From contig JAZGUH010000406.1 in NCBI GenBank assembly GCA_037893225.1, positions 62,001 to 126,000 of the forward strand: a stretch of DNA of 64,000 bases, read 5' to 3'. The notes below the pieces were generated by a model that did no database searches, had not been told where the DNA came from, and was given only the letters and a program-made list of their open reading frames with translations. The position numbers were made by a program, and so were the translations under genes. The stretch comes from Hippasteria phrygiana (Eukaryota; Echinodermata; Asteroidea; Valvatida; Goniasteridae). This document shows, in pieces, positions 11,274 to 23,877 of this stretch (the stretch's first letter is position 1; every line of letters starts with the position of its first letter).

Positions 11274-11490
11274 GCTGGGGTGCTGAATTGTGAAGGACGC
11301 GGCTATAGCTGTGGTCGAGTCGCTGCGCGTAAAGGCGCCTCTGGCAGCCAGCCACATCGACCCATATATGACCACGGAGCACAGCCAGAGATCGAAAGTG
11401 TTTGATTTTTCCGGAGAAAAACCCTTGTGGAATCGAACCCAGGCCACATTGAGAGGTGAGCGCTTTACGCACAAGCCATCCAGTTCTATG
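11274..11490 (-). repeat. tRNA-derived SINE
   Basis: On the minus strand the head reads GGCTTGTGCGTAAAGCGCTC (A box) and CCTGGGTTCGATTCCAC (B box). A body follows with GGTTTTTCTCCGG and CTCTGGCTGTGCTCCGTGGT. The order head then body is that of tRNA-derived SINEs. A- and B-box positions lie in the first 75 bp. Confidence 0.7.
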
Positions 11491-12404
11491 ACATGATTCA
11501 TAATCTTTTTTCTTCTTATTGCATTTTTCAGTATATTTGTTATGCCAAAAAGTGGCACGGCAGATGTTTAATATCGGCGCTGGTTTTTTTTTTAGGAGGT
11601 TGCGCTCCCTCCCCCTCTTTTTCTTTTACTCGGTTTACCGGGGGCCACGTACCCCCGCGGCGCACCCCCCCCCCCCCCCGAATCCGCGCCTGCAAAATAA
11701 ATATTGACCTGAAGCGGAGCGAGCGAAGCGAGCGGGGCGTCTTACGGCGTGGGACCGGTGGCCGCTGTAACGCGTGCCTGGAATGCTATGCGAAACAAAG
11801 GTTTCTGTTTTTTTTTTTTTAAGTTTGTCACCCAACCAAAGACGGAATGTGGAAACAAAAGAAACTCTAATGTTACTGCTTAAAATTGCTTAAAGCGTAT
11901 TGGGGTGGCACTGCCACCCCATACGCTCCACAAGTATATTTTGGGGGTGGCAACTGCTACCCCTGCCACCCCTGTTCCGCCGCCCTTGCCATACAATGAC
12001 CATTATAATGACAGTCGATAATAGGTGTAAATGAAATGCTTCAAGTGCAATATTGATGCATCGCATAATAGGCTATGTTGGGAACAAAAACAATCATCCG
12101 GTGAAAATCTCTGATCATTCAAATCAATGTAGTTATATTTACAGGGCTACACTATTCCACACAATGTAGAAATTGTTTTGATGTGTCGTAATTGGTAACT
12201 ATTATTAGGCCCTATCATGTTTTGTGACAGCAGCACATTTTCTTTTCGCGACTGACCTTGATTCGTCAGGTCTGGAAGTCAAAAATATTCAATCTTTGGT
12301 GCGTATAAAGTTCGAATGTGTTGGTGTGTTCGCTTCGTGGAAATTTATCCTCAATTTAGTGAATGACGACTGTCACAGCTAAGTTTGGGTGGAAGGTATT
12401 TAGG

Positions 12405-12470
12405 AGGTCGTAAGTTCGAATCTCGCTTCCGCCAGTCTTCTTTGTTCACTTTGGGGAGGTATTTAAATTT
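12405..12470 (+). repeat. SINE tail fragment (36.5-kb family)
   Basis: The B-box-like GTAAGTTCGAATCTCGCTTC followed by CCGCCAGTCTTCTTTGTTCA matches the 3' half of the tRNA-like repeat at 36450-36800. Confidence 0.6.
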
Positions 12471-12482
12471 ACCTAAGCAGTT

Positions 12483-13992
12483 TGTTACAGCCGAGTTTGG
12501 GTGAAAGGCACCTGTTTAAAAAGTTATTCACTTTTACCAGAGGGTTAGTGGGACCATGATTGTTATTAACAATTGTATACTTGTGTTTTGTGATTTAGCC
12601 CTAGCCTAGACTGGGAATTTGGTGGGCGTGCCTGAGTGCACTCCCAGTATGTACTGAATGTAGGTGTGGACTTATATAAGCATGGAATAAGTAGGTGTGA
12701 GGGAGTTTTTGCTAAAGCTGTTTCAGGGTGAACAGTGTGGTTGGAGTGCATGCTGGCAAAGCCATTTTTGGCAGCTTGTGCCATCCCTTGGCCACCAGCA
12801 CAGGAAACTGCAGTTCTGTGAGGCTTCTTGGGTGTGGCTCGGACAAGCATATGTCGGCGTGACAATGACAGTCGTAAGTAATAGTCCTTATATTAATTTC
12901 TCATATGAACTATGATAATTATGTGATGGTTTGTTTGGTTGAAAGTGTTCATTTGGAATATTTGACTAGAGAAATGATTGTAGTTTTCCTACTATTAAGT
13001 TGGTTCAATTACTTTTAATTATAGATGGTCCCTATGTCACTTTATGGATTTACATAAACTGATCTTGGCGGCAGTGATGCTCCGGACCCTGGTCAAACGG
13101 TTGGATCCGGATGGTAATTGGACGCCGCTGGTTATTCATGTTAGCTCACCGGGCGGATAGGCTCCGTTTACCGCAACCCGCATCTCGCAACGCCGTGACC
13201 AGTTAGCCTGGATCGGTTTATCCCTGGGTGTGGATGATCTTGATAGGCGGGGTGAACTGAGCATCTGAGTAGTATTATTTAGCAAGACCATATAAGTATT
13301 GTTTAAATTTTACATTGAATCATTTTCGTATAATTATGTTAGTGCGGATTCACACGTAATTTTGAGTGTCGATTGACATGTATTTTTGAGTGCCGATTTA
13401 TATGCATCTTCGTGTTAGTTTGTGTGTTTGTTGCACCTTGAATATCCAAGTTTATGAATTTCTATAGTTTTGATTCGATTTACGCTAAGAACCTTTGGTG
13501 ATTAGTGCCGTAGTATTGTTTGTAAAGAATGACTGTTTAATTCGTTTGTTTGGTGCTGTGAAGGACTAAGGAGGTTGTTGGATTGTTCTATGTTAATTCA
13601 ATTGACTAAGTGGACCAGTGTTTGAATGTTTGTTGCCAGTTGTATGTAATCAGGCCTTTAATGTTGGACATTTTAGATACTGGAATTGCCTATATGGGAT
13701 TAATGAATGGAATTGGAATTTTGAGATGCATTTAATGTGAATACGAGAACTAATTAATAGCTTGCGAGATATTTTAGAGAAATCGAGTAAATATATCCGA
13801 CAGGATTAGGGCCTACATTAGATTGAAATTTAAGACCGTTTTAGAATGGGAAATGACATTTTGGACGATAATTCCTAGTTGTCAAAATGGAAGCGCAGGA
13901 ATTGAACTGAAATAGTAGACTCGTGTGTGATTTGTAAATAGTAAAAACGCTATTGTTTGTATTTCTTGGCAAGAGTCCCGGTAATTATGACA
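12483..13992 (+). mobile_element. Putative 5' LTR of a Ty3/Gypsy-type retrotransposon
   Basis: The proposed LTR runs from TGTTACAGCCGAGTTTGGGT to ATTATGACA, giving TGT..ACA ends. It is followed at once by ATTTGGTGGAAG, similar to the TTTGGTGG start of primer-binding sites in many Metaviridae. A TATA-like ACTTATATAAGCATGG lies at about 12670. The gag reading frame starts about 230 bp downstream. No 3' LTR is in the window, so the left boundary is inferred. Confidence 0.45.
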
Positions 13993-14220
13993 ATTTGGTG
14001 GAAGATCCAGGTATTCTTGTCTTAGTTTAATTTATAGTTTGGTTTGTAAGGTGTTTAAGCGAATTAACTATTTAGAGTGTGTATATTCACTTGTTATGGT
14101 ATTAACCGTTTTTAGTGTTTCAGTATTCGTTAATATTGTACAGAGTCGAGCGACTGTTGTTCGTCTCTGTCGCACCCAAGTACTCAACGCGCAGCTGGAG
14201 CAATTCGCTTCCGTTTCAGA

Positions 14221-14971
14221 ATGGAGCTGGAACGCCTTGCGAAAGTGGGTAAGGAGTTTGGATTGAGTGGTGATAAGTTGAGAGAGTTTGTTAGAGAGGA
14301 ACAGGAAAAGATGACGAGAGAAAGAAGAGGAGACTGCGGATAAGGAGGCTAGGGCTGAAAAATTAGAACTTACTCGTCAACAGAATGAGACTTATTCTTT
14401 ACAACTTCAGCTACAGACTATGACCAAGGTAAAATCTGAAACTGGTGGTACACAATCTAGTAATACTAAAGGTGTAGCACCAAAACTACCTCATTTCGAT
14501 GATGAGAAGGATGATTTAGATGCTTACCTTAAAAGATTTGAACGGTATGCCATCGCACAAAATTGGCCTCGGACAAATTGGGCTGTGAACCTTAGTGCTT
14601 TGTTGAAAGGCAAGGCCTTGGAAGTTTATATTAGGATGCCCGATGATGAATCGGACGATTATGTTGGTTTAAAAGATGCCTTGCTTAAAAGGTTTAACCT
14701 TACTGAAGATGGTTTCCGGAAAAGGTTCAGAACTGCTCTACCGGATAAATTTGAAAACCCCAAACAATGTGTGGTTAGATTGGAGAATTATCTTTGTAGA
14801 TGGACTGAGTTAGCTAAAATTGATCAAACCTTTGATGGTTTGATAGATTTGTTGTTGCGTGAGCAATTTATGAATGGGTGTAGTTTTGAGTTGTCCTTAT
14901 TTTTGAAGGAACGACTGCCCAACAATGTTAAAGCTATGGCTGAGCTTGCTGATCACTATGTAGAAGGTTAA
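14221..14971 (+). pseudogene. Retrotransposon gag, SCAN-like capsid, frameshifted and truncated
   Basis: Gag forms the capsid of the retroelement particle. From ATG 14221 a charged N-terminal segment (RLAKVGKEFGLSGDKLREFV) runs into a 1-nt frameshift near 14330. The frame then continues from about 14337 to the stop at 14971. The main open part has LPHFDDEKDDLDAYLKRFER and WAVNLSALLKGKALEVY, typical of the capsid family from which vertebrate SCAN domains derive. It ends at a stop right after the capsid. There is no zinc knuckle and no protease, RT or integrase downstream, so this is a dead 5' fragment. Placement behind a putative LTR supports the call. Confidence 0.8.
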
Positions 14972-16125
14972 AGTCCACCATAATGTTTGTTAATTGTACA
15001 ATTAATACATTATAATTGCATTTTCTTTACATTAGTGTTTTAACCTAATAGGTTATACTAAAATACCCCGTATAAAAGATACAAACGCCCTCTGTAGGCA
15101 CTTTTATCTACCGGAAATGTTTAACAATATGTATTGCACAACCGTATAGGAAACTATTAGATCATAAACGGCAACAACTCCGAACAACGAATCGATAAAA
15201 AATAATTCTTGTTCTATATCAAACAATATTGCAACACATTGCGCAATGAACGTCACCGGTACACCAACTGTTTTACGTGACTTTTAAAATTATTTCCATT
15301 TGATTCGATTATGAAGTTTTAACGTAGATGTAAAATATAATTTTGATTCCGTACGTTTTTATAGGCCTACTTGCAGGCAGCGGCGGTGATTTCTCGTCTT
15401 GAGGTTGGGGACAACAATTGTTAAGCATTTTTTACTCTGTTTCTCTTGTGTATCCTGGGACATTTTTGAAAATGTGTGCTGCTCTTTATGTATTCTGCTG
15501 CGTACTAGGGCATGTAAAAGCCAAGACCAATAAAATGTATGACAACGGGGACATTATTGGGGGACACTGTCATAACCGTCCCCTCCCAAAAATCGCCGCC
15601 CTGGGATCGCCGCCAATGCTTGCAGGAAATGTACCATTTTATACTGACGAATGTGATTTGAATCGACGAACATTATACATTTTAAATGACTTTTGGACAT
15701 GTGCTGTAATTGTTTCAAAATTTCGTATAAAACTGCTTGAAACACGAGAATTGCCCGTTGACCACTCGGGGAATTCTGATGAATTCCGGTTGGTTTTAGG
15801 CACCCGTGTTTATTTATTCGTATCCTTATTTTATTTTATTTTAAAGTTAAATAAAATATATCGATACTTGTAGTGTGCCTCCTCATATCCATGATTTTTA
15901 TTTTAATTGTATTTATTTATTTTGTGGTTGTATTCTTGTATTGACTTTTTATAAGATGGCGTAAACCAAATCTAAGTATGATGTATAGTATACCCTACTT
16001 ATAGGAAATTACAAAAAGTATATAAATTATACAATAGGCTTAACTATTTCTGCACAATTGCAATAAATTTCTTGTGCGGTACCTGCTCAAAAAGAAAGTT
16101 CCCAGTGGCTACCGCGTATCGCTGA
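14972..16125. other. Intergenic, no gene seen
   Basis: AT-rich DNA. A 151-codon open frame at 15418-15873 shows no recognisable domain and looks like chance. Confidence 0.4.
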
Positions 16126-16273
16126 TGAGGGCAGTATTGGTATTCTGCCGTGGATCGGCCGCCCGCGCACGCGCACGTACCATGCCTAGTCTTGGTTCCA
16201 AGACGTCCTCAGCGGTGCGACGTATAGCGCGCACGGCCGGCCGACAGCGCCCTCTCGCTACACACGCCAAGGC
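16126..16273. repeat. GC-rich dispersed repeat, copy 1 (inverted copy at 26083-26190)
   Basis: CTTGGTTCCAAGACGTCCT, GCGGTGCGACGTA, GACAGCGCCCTCTCG and CACGCCAAGGCC appear in inverted order at 26083-26190. The base composition is clearly richer in GC than the flanks. Its nature is unknown. Confidence 0.65.
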
Positions 16274-16589
16274 CAAATCTACCCCTCTTACGTTTTACAG
16301 TCTGTGGTTCTTATCCGCATACACTTTTTAGCTGTCTGTGGTTTATGCATGTGCTGTATTAGACTGGATTCGAATTTAGTGCTGTATTCCGATTTAGGAC
16401 AGTGTACCAGTCTAGAGCCGATCGAGTTGCACATACGTGCACGTATAAACCCACTTTTAATAAAACTTTAAAGCGTTTTTAATTAAATTACAGCCTGGCT
16501 GAAGAAAAAGTGAGTTGCTGAAAGGTATTTGTTGTATTTGATTTGTCGACCTACTTAAACGTTACAATGCAATGATCTAGGCCTTGGTG

Positions 16590-17230
16590 GAGTCGTCTGT
16601 GCAGCTGACGTGGCGCACTTTAGTACATACACCACCAACCATGTCGACGTTTTTCCCAACTTGTCAGATGGTTTTGACAAACGTCTACTGTAAGTTGATG
16701 AACTTCAAATTCATTCAGTTGATTATTGGTACTCTTACCTTAATAATACTTGCTTTACGAATCATGTGAGGTTTTTTAGACTCTTGAAATTAGTCCGAAA
16801 GTCAAAAATGTGGTGTCCGGAAATTGGGCACAGTATTGGGCAGAGGGTAACTTGGCACACTTGAAAAGATTTCAATAAATCCTAAAATTTTAACACGACT
16901 GTTTTACAAGTTTAAAATTTATGATCAGTCATCATTATCTCCATTCACAAACCCAACTTCATGTTTGTCAGAAAATTATTTCCTGACGTTTTGGCACATT
17001 TCAGAAGGGTTCACTGCATGCTTAAAAATTAAATCGGGAAATCGTGTTGAAATGACATTTTTCTCTTAACTTCGAAACTGGTCAGTATGCTAAAGATTTA
17101 TAGACATAGATATTTTAAACTCGCCAGAGTTTAAATTTCTGTGTAATTTGGGGCAAAACATTACTCAGGCATGATGCAAAGGGAAACATTCAAAGTGTGC
17201 CACGTTAGACGATGTGCCATGTTACCTGGT
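16590..17230. repeat. Dispersed non-coding family with GTGCCA/TGGCAC boxes, copy 1
   Basis: This shares GTGGTGTCCGGAAATTGGGC and TTGGTACTCTTACCTTAATA-type blocks with 21362-21835 and 51420-51750. Within it, phrases such as TTGGCACACTT, TTTTGGCACATTTC, GTGTGCCACGTTAG and GTGCCATGTTACC recur in both orientations. There is no ORF, and its ends were not resolved. Confidence 0.65.
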
Positions 17231-19990
17231 TATTTTTTTAACTTCTGACTTTTTACTGTCGGCATTACAGCCCTACTCCAACGGCACCCCTACACGCCAA
17301 GTTTTTCAACCTGTCGACTTTGATTTCAAATATCTCCCTAAATTCTTATCGCTGAACACTTATATTAAGTAATTTTTTCTCTTCATTAAGTTACTTGTCT
17401 AAAAAAATTACGACTCGTATGAGTCGAGTCCAGGTCACTGGCTTGAGTCAACAACACTGGCAATGGCATGCATGGATAATGATGATTTTCAGAACGTTCC
17501 AATCATTCGTGGCATGCTCTACAGCAGACAAACAACTTCAAACTGAAATTTTTGGAGACTTTCATATCTCGCCTCCACCTTAGACCTTCTGTACAAAGTA
17601 AATAGGCATGATAGAAAAGGTCAAAGTGGCGTAGCCAGAGGGGGTAACTTCCCCCCCCCCCCCCTCCGATGGAGCTTTTTAAAAATATAAGGGACTGATG
17701 CCATGTCATCTGCAATGTGTGAACTTGATGTGTTCAGTTTGATCATATTTGTAAAGGCTCTTGAAAGCACCGCCAATTCAAAACTGGAAACCAACACCCC
17801 CCCTCCCAAAAACCCCCAAAACAATTGGCACATTTCTTATGATTTTTTTGAACAGTTGGTCCTAACAATTCTCACTTAACACCTTGAAGATGGCCATGCC
17901 CCACTTTGCCCCCTCCCAACACGTGTAAAAACATTTCTCTTTTCATAAATTTGTCCACAGATTTACAATCGTGAAATGGATGAGGTGTCTGAACAATCAT
18001 GATTGGATCAAGACGTCAAACGTCGACATGGTGCCAGACGAAAAGCTCCTCCCATGTCAGTGATGTAAGGCTGTTGAGGTCTCGACTGCCACGATGGGTG
18101 AAAGTCTTCTTGCTACTGAGAACATCAGGATCTTTGTAGTTGGCAGTCATCGACACTATCAAGAAACAGTTTCAGCTGTCAAGGTATTGCACTAGGCAAA
18201 TATTTATTTTAAATTCTAAACATGGTGCTAGCCACTTAAAATGGTAAAGATAACCGATAAATGTGTAACATTGTTCTTTCCAAATGGCATTGCTATACAA
18301 ACGTGGTCAACACTATTAATCAATGCTGTCAAGAAAGTTAGGAATGTTCCAAGTCTGGTGGCTTGTAAGAGGGGTGTATCCCCCCCCCCCCCCATATCCG
18401 CTTAACTGCAAAGATTTTGTTTTTATCCTGATCAATATTAGTTCCTCCAGCGTACCATTTAAGAAAACTGACCTAAATCCCCCCCCCCCCCCCCCCTCTC
18501 CTGAAAAAGCCTCCAGCCATGTTGCAGAATTGGCACACTTGACTTGATGGTGATTTTCAAACCTTCCCATTGTTGCCACCCAAATTGCCTATGAAAGTCT
18601 CCACGGCTGTTAATATGTATAATAGGTATGTTACGAATCAGAATAAGGTAAACATAGTTTTACATTTTATGTTTAAGGCCCTATTGAGGTAAATTGTTTG
18701 ATTTGCAAGGTCTGCAGTCATGACCGACAGCTTGACAGGCAATGTGGGTGGAAAGGAGTAGGTTTTTTTTCACTAGGGGTTAACAAAATAATCAAAATCT
18801 TAAAAGTACTGTATTCCTTATCAGGGTTTTAATCCAGGGTTTAAAAACAGGGTGTCCACATGGCACATTAGCTGTGTATGAAAATAGCGTTTCAAATTTG
18901 TAATACTTTTACATGTAAATGACAAATAAAACAGCCTGCCCGAATGATAAAAAAAAACTAAAAATAAAGTGCCCACCCTGTGGACCACCCTCCCACCCAG
19001 CTAAGGAAAAATGGTTGCTCAGTAACCAGATGTTATTCAAAAATCGTGTTTTGTCTTACAGGAATTCAGCCAGTGTCGTGTGTCGGGATGAAGAACTGGT
19101 AGACATGAATGACTCTATGCTACTACTGACACGGGAATCTCCAAGCATTGGGCCACCTAGCTAGAACAAGTTCGATCAAGGTGTCTACCGTTGGTCTATT
19201 TTGCCAGGTGCCCAGGATATATTTTGTGCATAGGTTACCAAGGAACACTGACTAGTGGTTGACAAATAGTTGCTGATCGAACTTGTCCTTTGAAAGCTAT
19301 GCATCTTTACCACCTACATGACGTTTTCAGTAGACACCGCATCCTCCACAAATGTCATGTGCACTTTATTTGGCCACGAGACATGCTTCCTTGAGGATGG
19401 ACCCTGTTCACAGCATCCGCTTTTACATAAATTGGGCCACTTAGGGGGCAAGAGAGTTGCATCATGGTTTCTGCGATATCGGAGTAAGTTGCGATATCGG
19501 ATTAAGTTTTCTCTGGAGCACATGGCCCCCTCACTTGACTTGACTCATGAAACATTGTTGGATTTGATTTCAAGATGGTAGTTGGTCGGGCCATGGAGAA
19601 ACCATGGTCAGGCTGTGTATGTACGGGCAGATCGATGTATATGGGGGTTTGGTCATTGCCATTCGAGGTCCCCTGAACTGATTGTGCAGCGCAGTGGATG
19701 AGAATGCTTCCCCGTACCAGAACACACTGTCCTTGACTCCCAATTACTGACTTAAGTAATCTCTATTTATACACAACCTATGGACATTATGATATTTCCT
19801 GTGATATTATTTTACCAATCATTTATAAATGACTCTGCAAGTTTCACTCTCCCAATTGGTCGAGAGCATGTCACGTTGGTGTGTTTAAAGTGAATATGCA
19901 TCATTTGCATTTGCTGTAATTTAAAAAAATGGATGGATTTGGGGGGTGAGTATTAAACAGCGAATATTGTTACACTGACTTGTTTGACGT
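17231..19990. other. Intergenic with C-tracts; one weak exon candidate
   Basis: This has several 12-17-nt C runs (17650, 18380, 18480). At 18093-18184 the frame from ATG (VVGSHRHYQETVSAVK) ends at a possible donor, CAAG|GTATTG. At 19061 an acceptor (TTACAG) precedes a short open stretch ending at 19164. Their phases do not join, so I do not call a gene. A perfect repeat GCGATATCGGAKTAAG occurs twice near 19480-19505. Confidence 0.3.
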
Positions 19991-20003
19991 TTCGGCATAT
20001 GAT

Positions 20004-20219
20004 GCACGATATGGGGCAGAGGAAACCCCCCCCCCCCCCTCTTTTGTGTTGTCATTGTGTTCCGGGAATCTCAGGAATTCTTTTCAGATGTCTAGGGGGA
20101 TGTGTTAGGTTAAGGTAACAATAGTCTGGAGAGTGTATAGGGTATAGGGACAAAGGGGGGGGGGGGGGGGGGGGGGGGGGGGAGGGGGAGGGGTGGTACC
20201 CCTCTGCCCCATATCATGC
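20004..20219. mobile_element. Fold-back MITE, GCACGATATGGGG family, copy 3
   Basis: It starts GCACGATATGGGGCAGAGG and ends inverted CTCTGCCCCATATCATGC. The centre is CATTGTGTTCCGGGAATCTC. The internal G run near the right end is about 28 nt, with a further GGAGGGGGAGGGG. Confidence 0.85.
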
Positions 20220-20362
20220 TGGAAAAACTAAGAAAAACAATCATGTTCTTGTAGTCTGTTCCCTGTCCCACTTAAGATCATAAACGAAGCAATTTATCGA
20301 TGTTTGGTAATTTTGAGGTCAGGTAATCTGTCTAGCTGGCTTGTACCCGTTTACTAGACCCA

Positions 20363-20522
20363 GCACGATATGGGGCAGAGGGTCCCTATACCCCATACAC
20401 TCTCCAGACTATTGTTACCTAACACATCCCCCCCCCCCTAGAGATTTGAAAAGAATTCCTGAGATTCCGGGAACACAATGACCAACACAAAACAGGGGCG
20501 TTCCCTTTGCCCCATATCGTGC
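20363..20522. mobile_element. Fold-back MITE, GCACGATATGGGG family, copy 4 (inverted)
   Basis: The ends GCACGATATGGGGCAGAGGG and CCCCATATCGTGC flank an inverted family core. Copies 3 and 4 together are bounded by CGGCATATGAT (left of copy 3) and ATCATATGCCG (right of copy 4), so 19993-20533 can be read as one larger inverted-repeat composite. Confidence 0.85.
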
Positions 20523-20533
20523 ATCATATGCCG

Positions 20534-21361
20534 TTTACAGTTGTGTAATCGATGGCAACGAGAAAATGCGGACTAACTCAATATGATAAATTCGGAGTAT
20601 TTCAAAAAGCCAGTTTTTTTTCGAATGCTGGTCGGCCGACCACCGTTGGGAAATCAATGCAAAATACAACTTTTCTTGAAAATGTCAGCACACCAGGTGC
20701 CATGATTTATAGGATGCTTTAGACTGTTATTCACTAACAGTCCAGTACGGTATTTCGTTATAATTTGGTAATTTTGTTTTCATGTATTCAAGTTATAAAA
20801 AACCTATTGCATGAGTAACACAATTTGTCTCCATTTTTAGAAGTCCTAAATATGTTGCTAACAAAGTTACAGAGTGATGTTCAAGTTTACAAACAATGAA
20901 AAGGTTTATCAAAGTATTTTTGTATACGTCTGTTTTGGACACAGGTGTTTTATAATAAAAAAGCACAAACTGAAAACAAATCTTTTTACATGAATGTTGC
21001 TTATTGTGCGTTACTTTTTCTATATTGTAAGCATTATTGGAAAAATAAAAGCAATACACCAAAAAATGAATGACGAGTACTTAGTCTGCTTACTTCTCAA
21101 TCAAAGTCATTGCTCTTAAACCTTCGTGTAGCCATGGTCATTACCGTTTAGGGGATATGTTGGACACAACAGCAGGTCGCTATTTGACTTGGGTAAACCT
21201 TTTGCATTATTTAAAGTTTTACCCAAATCGGCGGCCTCCTATTGTGTACGCATTGTAATTGACAAACAAATATTGCCACACCACCAGACACCCTTTACTA
21301 AATTTATTTAGTCACTGCAAAATTGAATAGTAATGAGCTGGTCAGTTTGTGGTGACTTGGG
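20534..21361. other. Intergenic, no gene seen
   Basis: AT-rich. No repeat ends or coding patterns were recognised. Confidence 0.4.
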
Positions 21362-21835
21362 CGGTTTTATGGAGTCCTCTAAAGTGGCGCACTTCGGCGT
21401 TTCCCCTAATTTCGTCAGATAGTTTTAACAAACTTCTTGTTTGGTCAAACTCATCCAGTTGAATATTGGTACTATTACCTTAATAAAACTTGCTTCGTGA
21501 ATCATTTAACTTTCTTAATTTCTTGATATTTTGTTCATAAGTCAATAATATGGTGCCGGCGGTTGTCTGACGTGGCGGCCTTGAATAAACTTCAATCAAT
21601 TTCAAATTTTAGAGTTGACCAACTATGATTAATCATTACCTCCGTTCATATACCCAACTTCGTGTCCTATTTGAAATGGTTCACCGCGCATTTAAAATTA
21701 TAAATCGGATAATCGAGCCGATGTAACATTTTCCTCGTGATTTTGAAACGGGTCAGTTTCTGTGCAATTTTGGGTAAACTATTACTCAGGCAAGGCGCAA
21801 GAGGGAAAACTCAAAAGTCCACCACGTTTATAGAC
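21362..21835. repeat. Dispersed non-coding family, copy 2
   Basis: Collinear with 16590-17230: GTGGCGCACTT, GTTTTAACAAACTTCTT, TTGGTACTATTACCTTAATA and ACTTGCTTCGTGAATCAT, then GTTTCTGTGCAATTTTGGG and TATTACTCAGGC. Divergence and small indels suggest an old copy. Confidence 0.65.
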
Positions 21836-21885
21836 CATAGAGAGCAAACAACAAGGGCCAGGCCCGTAGCCAGACTTGGAAGTGG

Positions 21886-21914
21886 GGGGGTGGGGGGGGG
21901 GGGGGGGGGGGGGG
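21886..21914. repeat. G-rich tract
   Basis: A near-pure G tract (GGGGGGG, T, then about 20 G). Confidence 0.85.
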
Positions 21915-23435
21915 TTTTCAAGTGAAAGTGGATGTGTTTCAGATTTTTTTTTCAAAATGTTTTGGGCCCCGCAAGATAATTTAGAAAAGCGGTGGTGGGG
22001 TGTGTGGCTAGAAATCTCTGTTGGCTCCCCTTACGCCTGTATTGTACTAATAGGCCACATTATATCGCCGCTGTCAATTTATGCGACGATAAAAAAAATG
22101 TCAAGCGGACCATACAGCAAAAAGAGAGGGGGTGGGATGGTCGTCCGACCCCTCCGCCCCCCACCCCCCTTAGCATGGAAATTCATCCTTGATAAAAACA
22201 TGATTACCAACCAAATTTGTATTACTTGTGACTGGTAGTCAGATGTTTGCTTATCATGAAAATCACATTGAATTTTTGCTAGTATTGTAGTAACCTGTTT
22301 TTAATAAGGCAGACGTTTTTGTGCAAAGCAAACTTTTGTGCTTAGCAGCTCCATGAAATCTGCCCCTGTTCTTTGCTCTATGGTTAGACGACGCGCCACT
22401 AAATCATACGGGCCCACCATCATTACTATCCCCCATAGGCCTATTTTTGGGGCAGAGAGGGGATGGAAAATCCTGCCTCGAACTCAGTGATATAAGTGTT
22501 TATAGTATAAGAAAAATCTTCCCTCTCCTACTTTTAAACTATTTTGAATAATAATTTTTCTCAGCTGTTTTTGGAGATGCTATATACACAGTGTACAAAC
22601 CACAGACTGCACTGGGAGTAACTTCGTAACGTCTTGCTCAGTCTGTGGTTTGCATTGAAAAAATGCATTTTTCGTCATCAAATTTCGGTAGAAATGTCAA
22701 AGAGAGGGGAGAATGATATATTCCAATATATTCCAGTGTCAAAATTCATAATTTTCGTCAAAAACTGTTTTTAAAAGTGTTTCAAAAATTGAAGTGTAAC
22801 CCCCTTAGTACCACTACCTAATATGTTGAGCGTTGACGCGCGTGCATTTGCTCTACGCCTGTAGTAAAAACTGGAAGATTCAAAAATTTTAAATGACGGG
22901 CCCAGTCCACACAAAAATGACTCAAAAACCGTGGAATACCTATTTGGGTATTAGAATTACTTTAAAAAAACCCAAATTTACTGCGAAGTTATTAAAATAA
23001 ATCGATTTTCTGTGAGGCATGCAAAATTTCAATTTATGGGTTATTCTGTGACGGGCCAGACATGTTTCTGAAGCTGGCAGAAAAGTTTTTAAAAATCTGA
23101 CTTTACTTTTTGTTAAAGCATGATATTACGACACTGCTCTCAATATTCCAGCAAATTTTGAGACTATACAGGAATTTGTTATTTTTTTATCAACCTAAAT
23201 AAATCAGTAAGGGTCATTCTGTGACATTCTACTATTTGTAATTTCTCGTTGAAATTGAGGTCTTCCGGCAACATTAAACTTATGTGTGGTAGGTTGATCT
23301 AATTGAATTGTTCAAGTCCACTTTTACCATGTTGCAATATAAAGAAGGTACAAATAAACACAAAGGGAGTAATTTCAAAAAACGGGTCTGGCCCTACGGA
23401 GCTGGACAGTCTTTGCATAAAGAGGGCGCCACGTT
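21915..23435. other. Intergenic, AAACCACAGACTG palindrome
   Basis: At 22596-22653, CAAACCACAGACTG and CAGTCTGTGGTTTG face each other across about 30 bp. The region is otherwise AT-rich with no coding pattern. Confidence 0.45.
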
Positions 23436-23837
23436 TTCTCAGTCTGTGGTTTCTGAGCGACCAGAGAATACGATCCTCGTTCAGGAATTTCTAAAATCCG
23501 AAATTAATTAAATATAGCTAATTATACATGTTGAAAAGTTAATCATTATTAGAATTTTCTTAAATTAATTAGGAAACTGAATTAATTTTATCAATTAAAC
23601 AACATTTAGACCCTTATTTTACGTTTACAAGATTTTTCATCAGCCACCTCGCAAACCGCATAAATACAGACCTAATGCGATCAATTCTAGCAAAATTGGC
23701 CGATGACCGAAATCGCCATGTATCACACATGGCAATTTTAAAGTTCCACCTCAATGCTCGCTTATGCACTTGGTATATTGTCAAGGCCAGGGCGTAAGGT
23801 GGAGGGGGATTTAGGGGGCCGTCCATAAAGTACACAA

Positions 23838-23838
<1 letters not shown>

Positions 23839-23876
<38 letters not shown>
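23839..23876. repeat. Poly-G tract of about 38 nt
   Basis: An uninterrupted G run from about 23839 to 23876, the longest homopolymer in the window. Its length may be unreliable in the assembly. Confidence 0.9.

Positions 23877-23877
<1 letters not shown>

Noticed and set aside
15418..15873. 151-codon open frame
   Set aside because: Low-complexity hydrophobic ends, AT-rich, no family resemblance, no splice or promoter context.
18093..19164. Two-exon gene
   Set aside because: The candidate donor and acceptor phases do not join in frame, and neither piece resembles a known protein.
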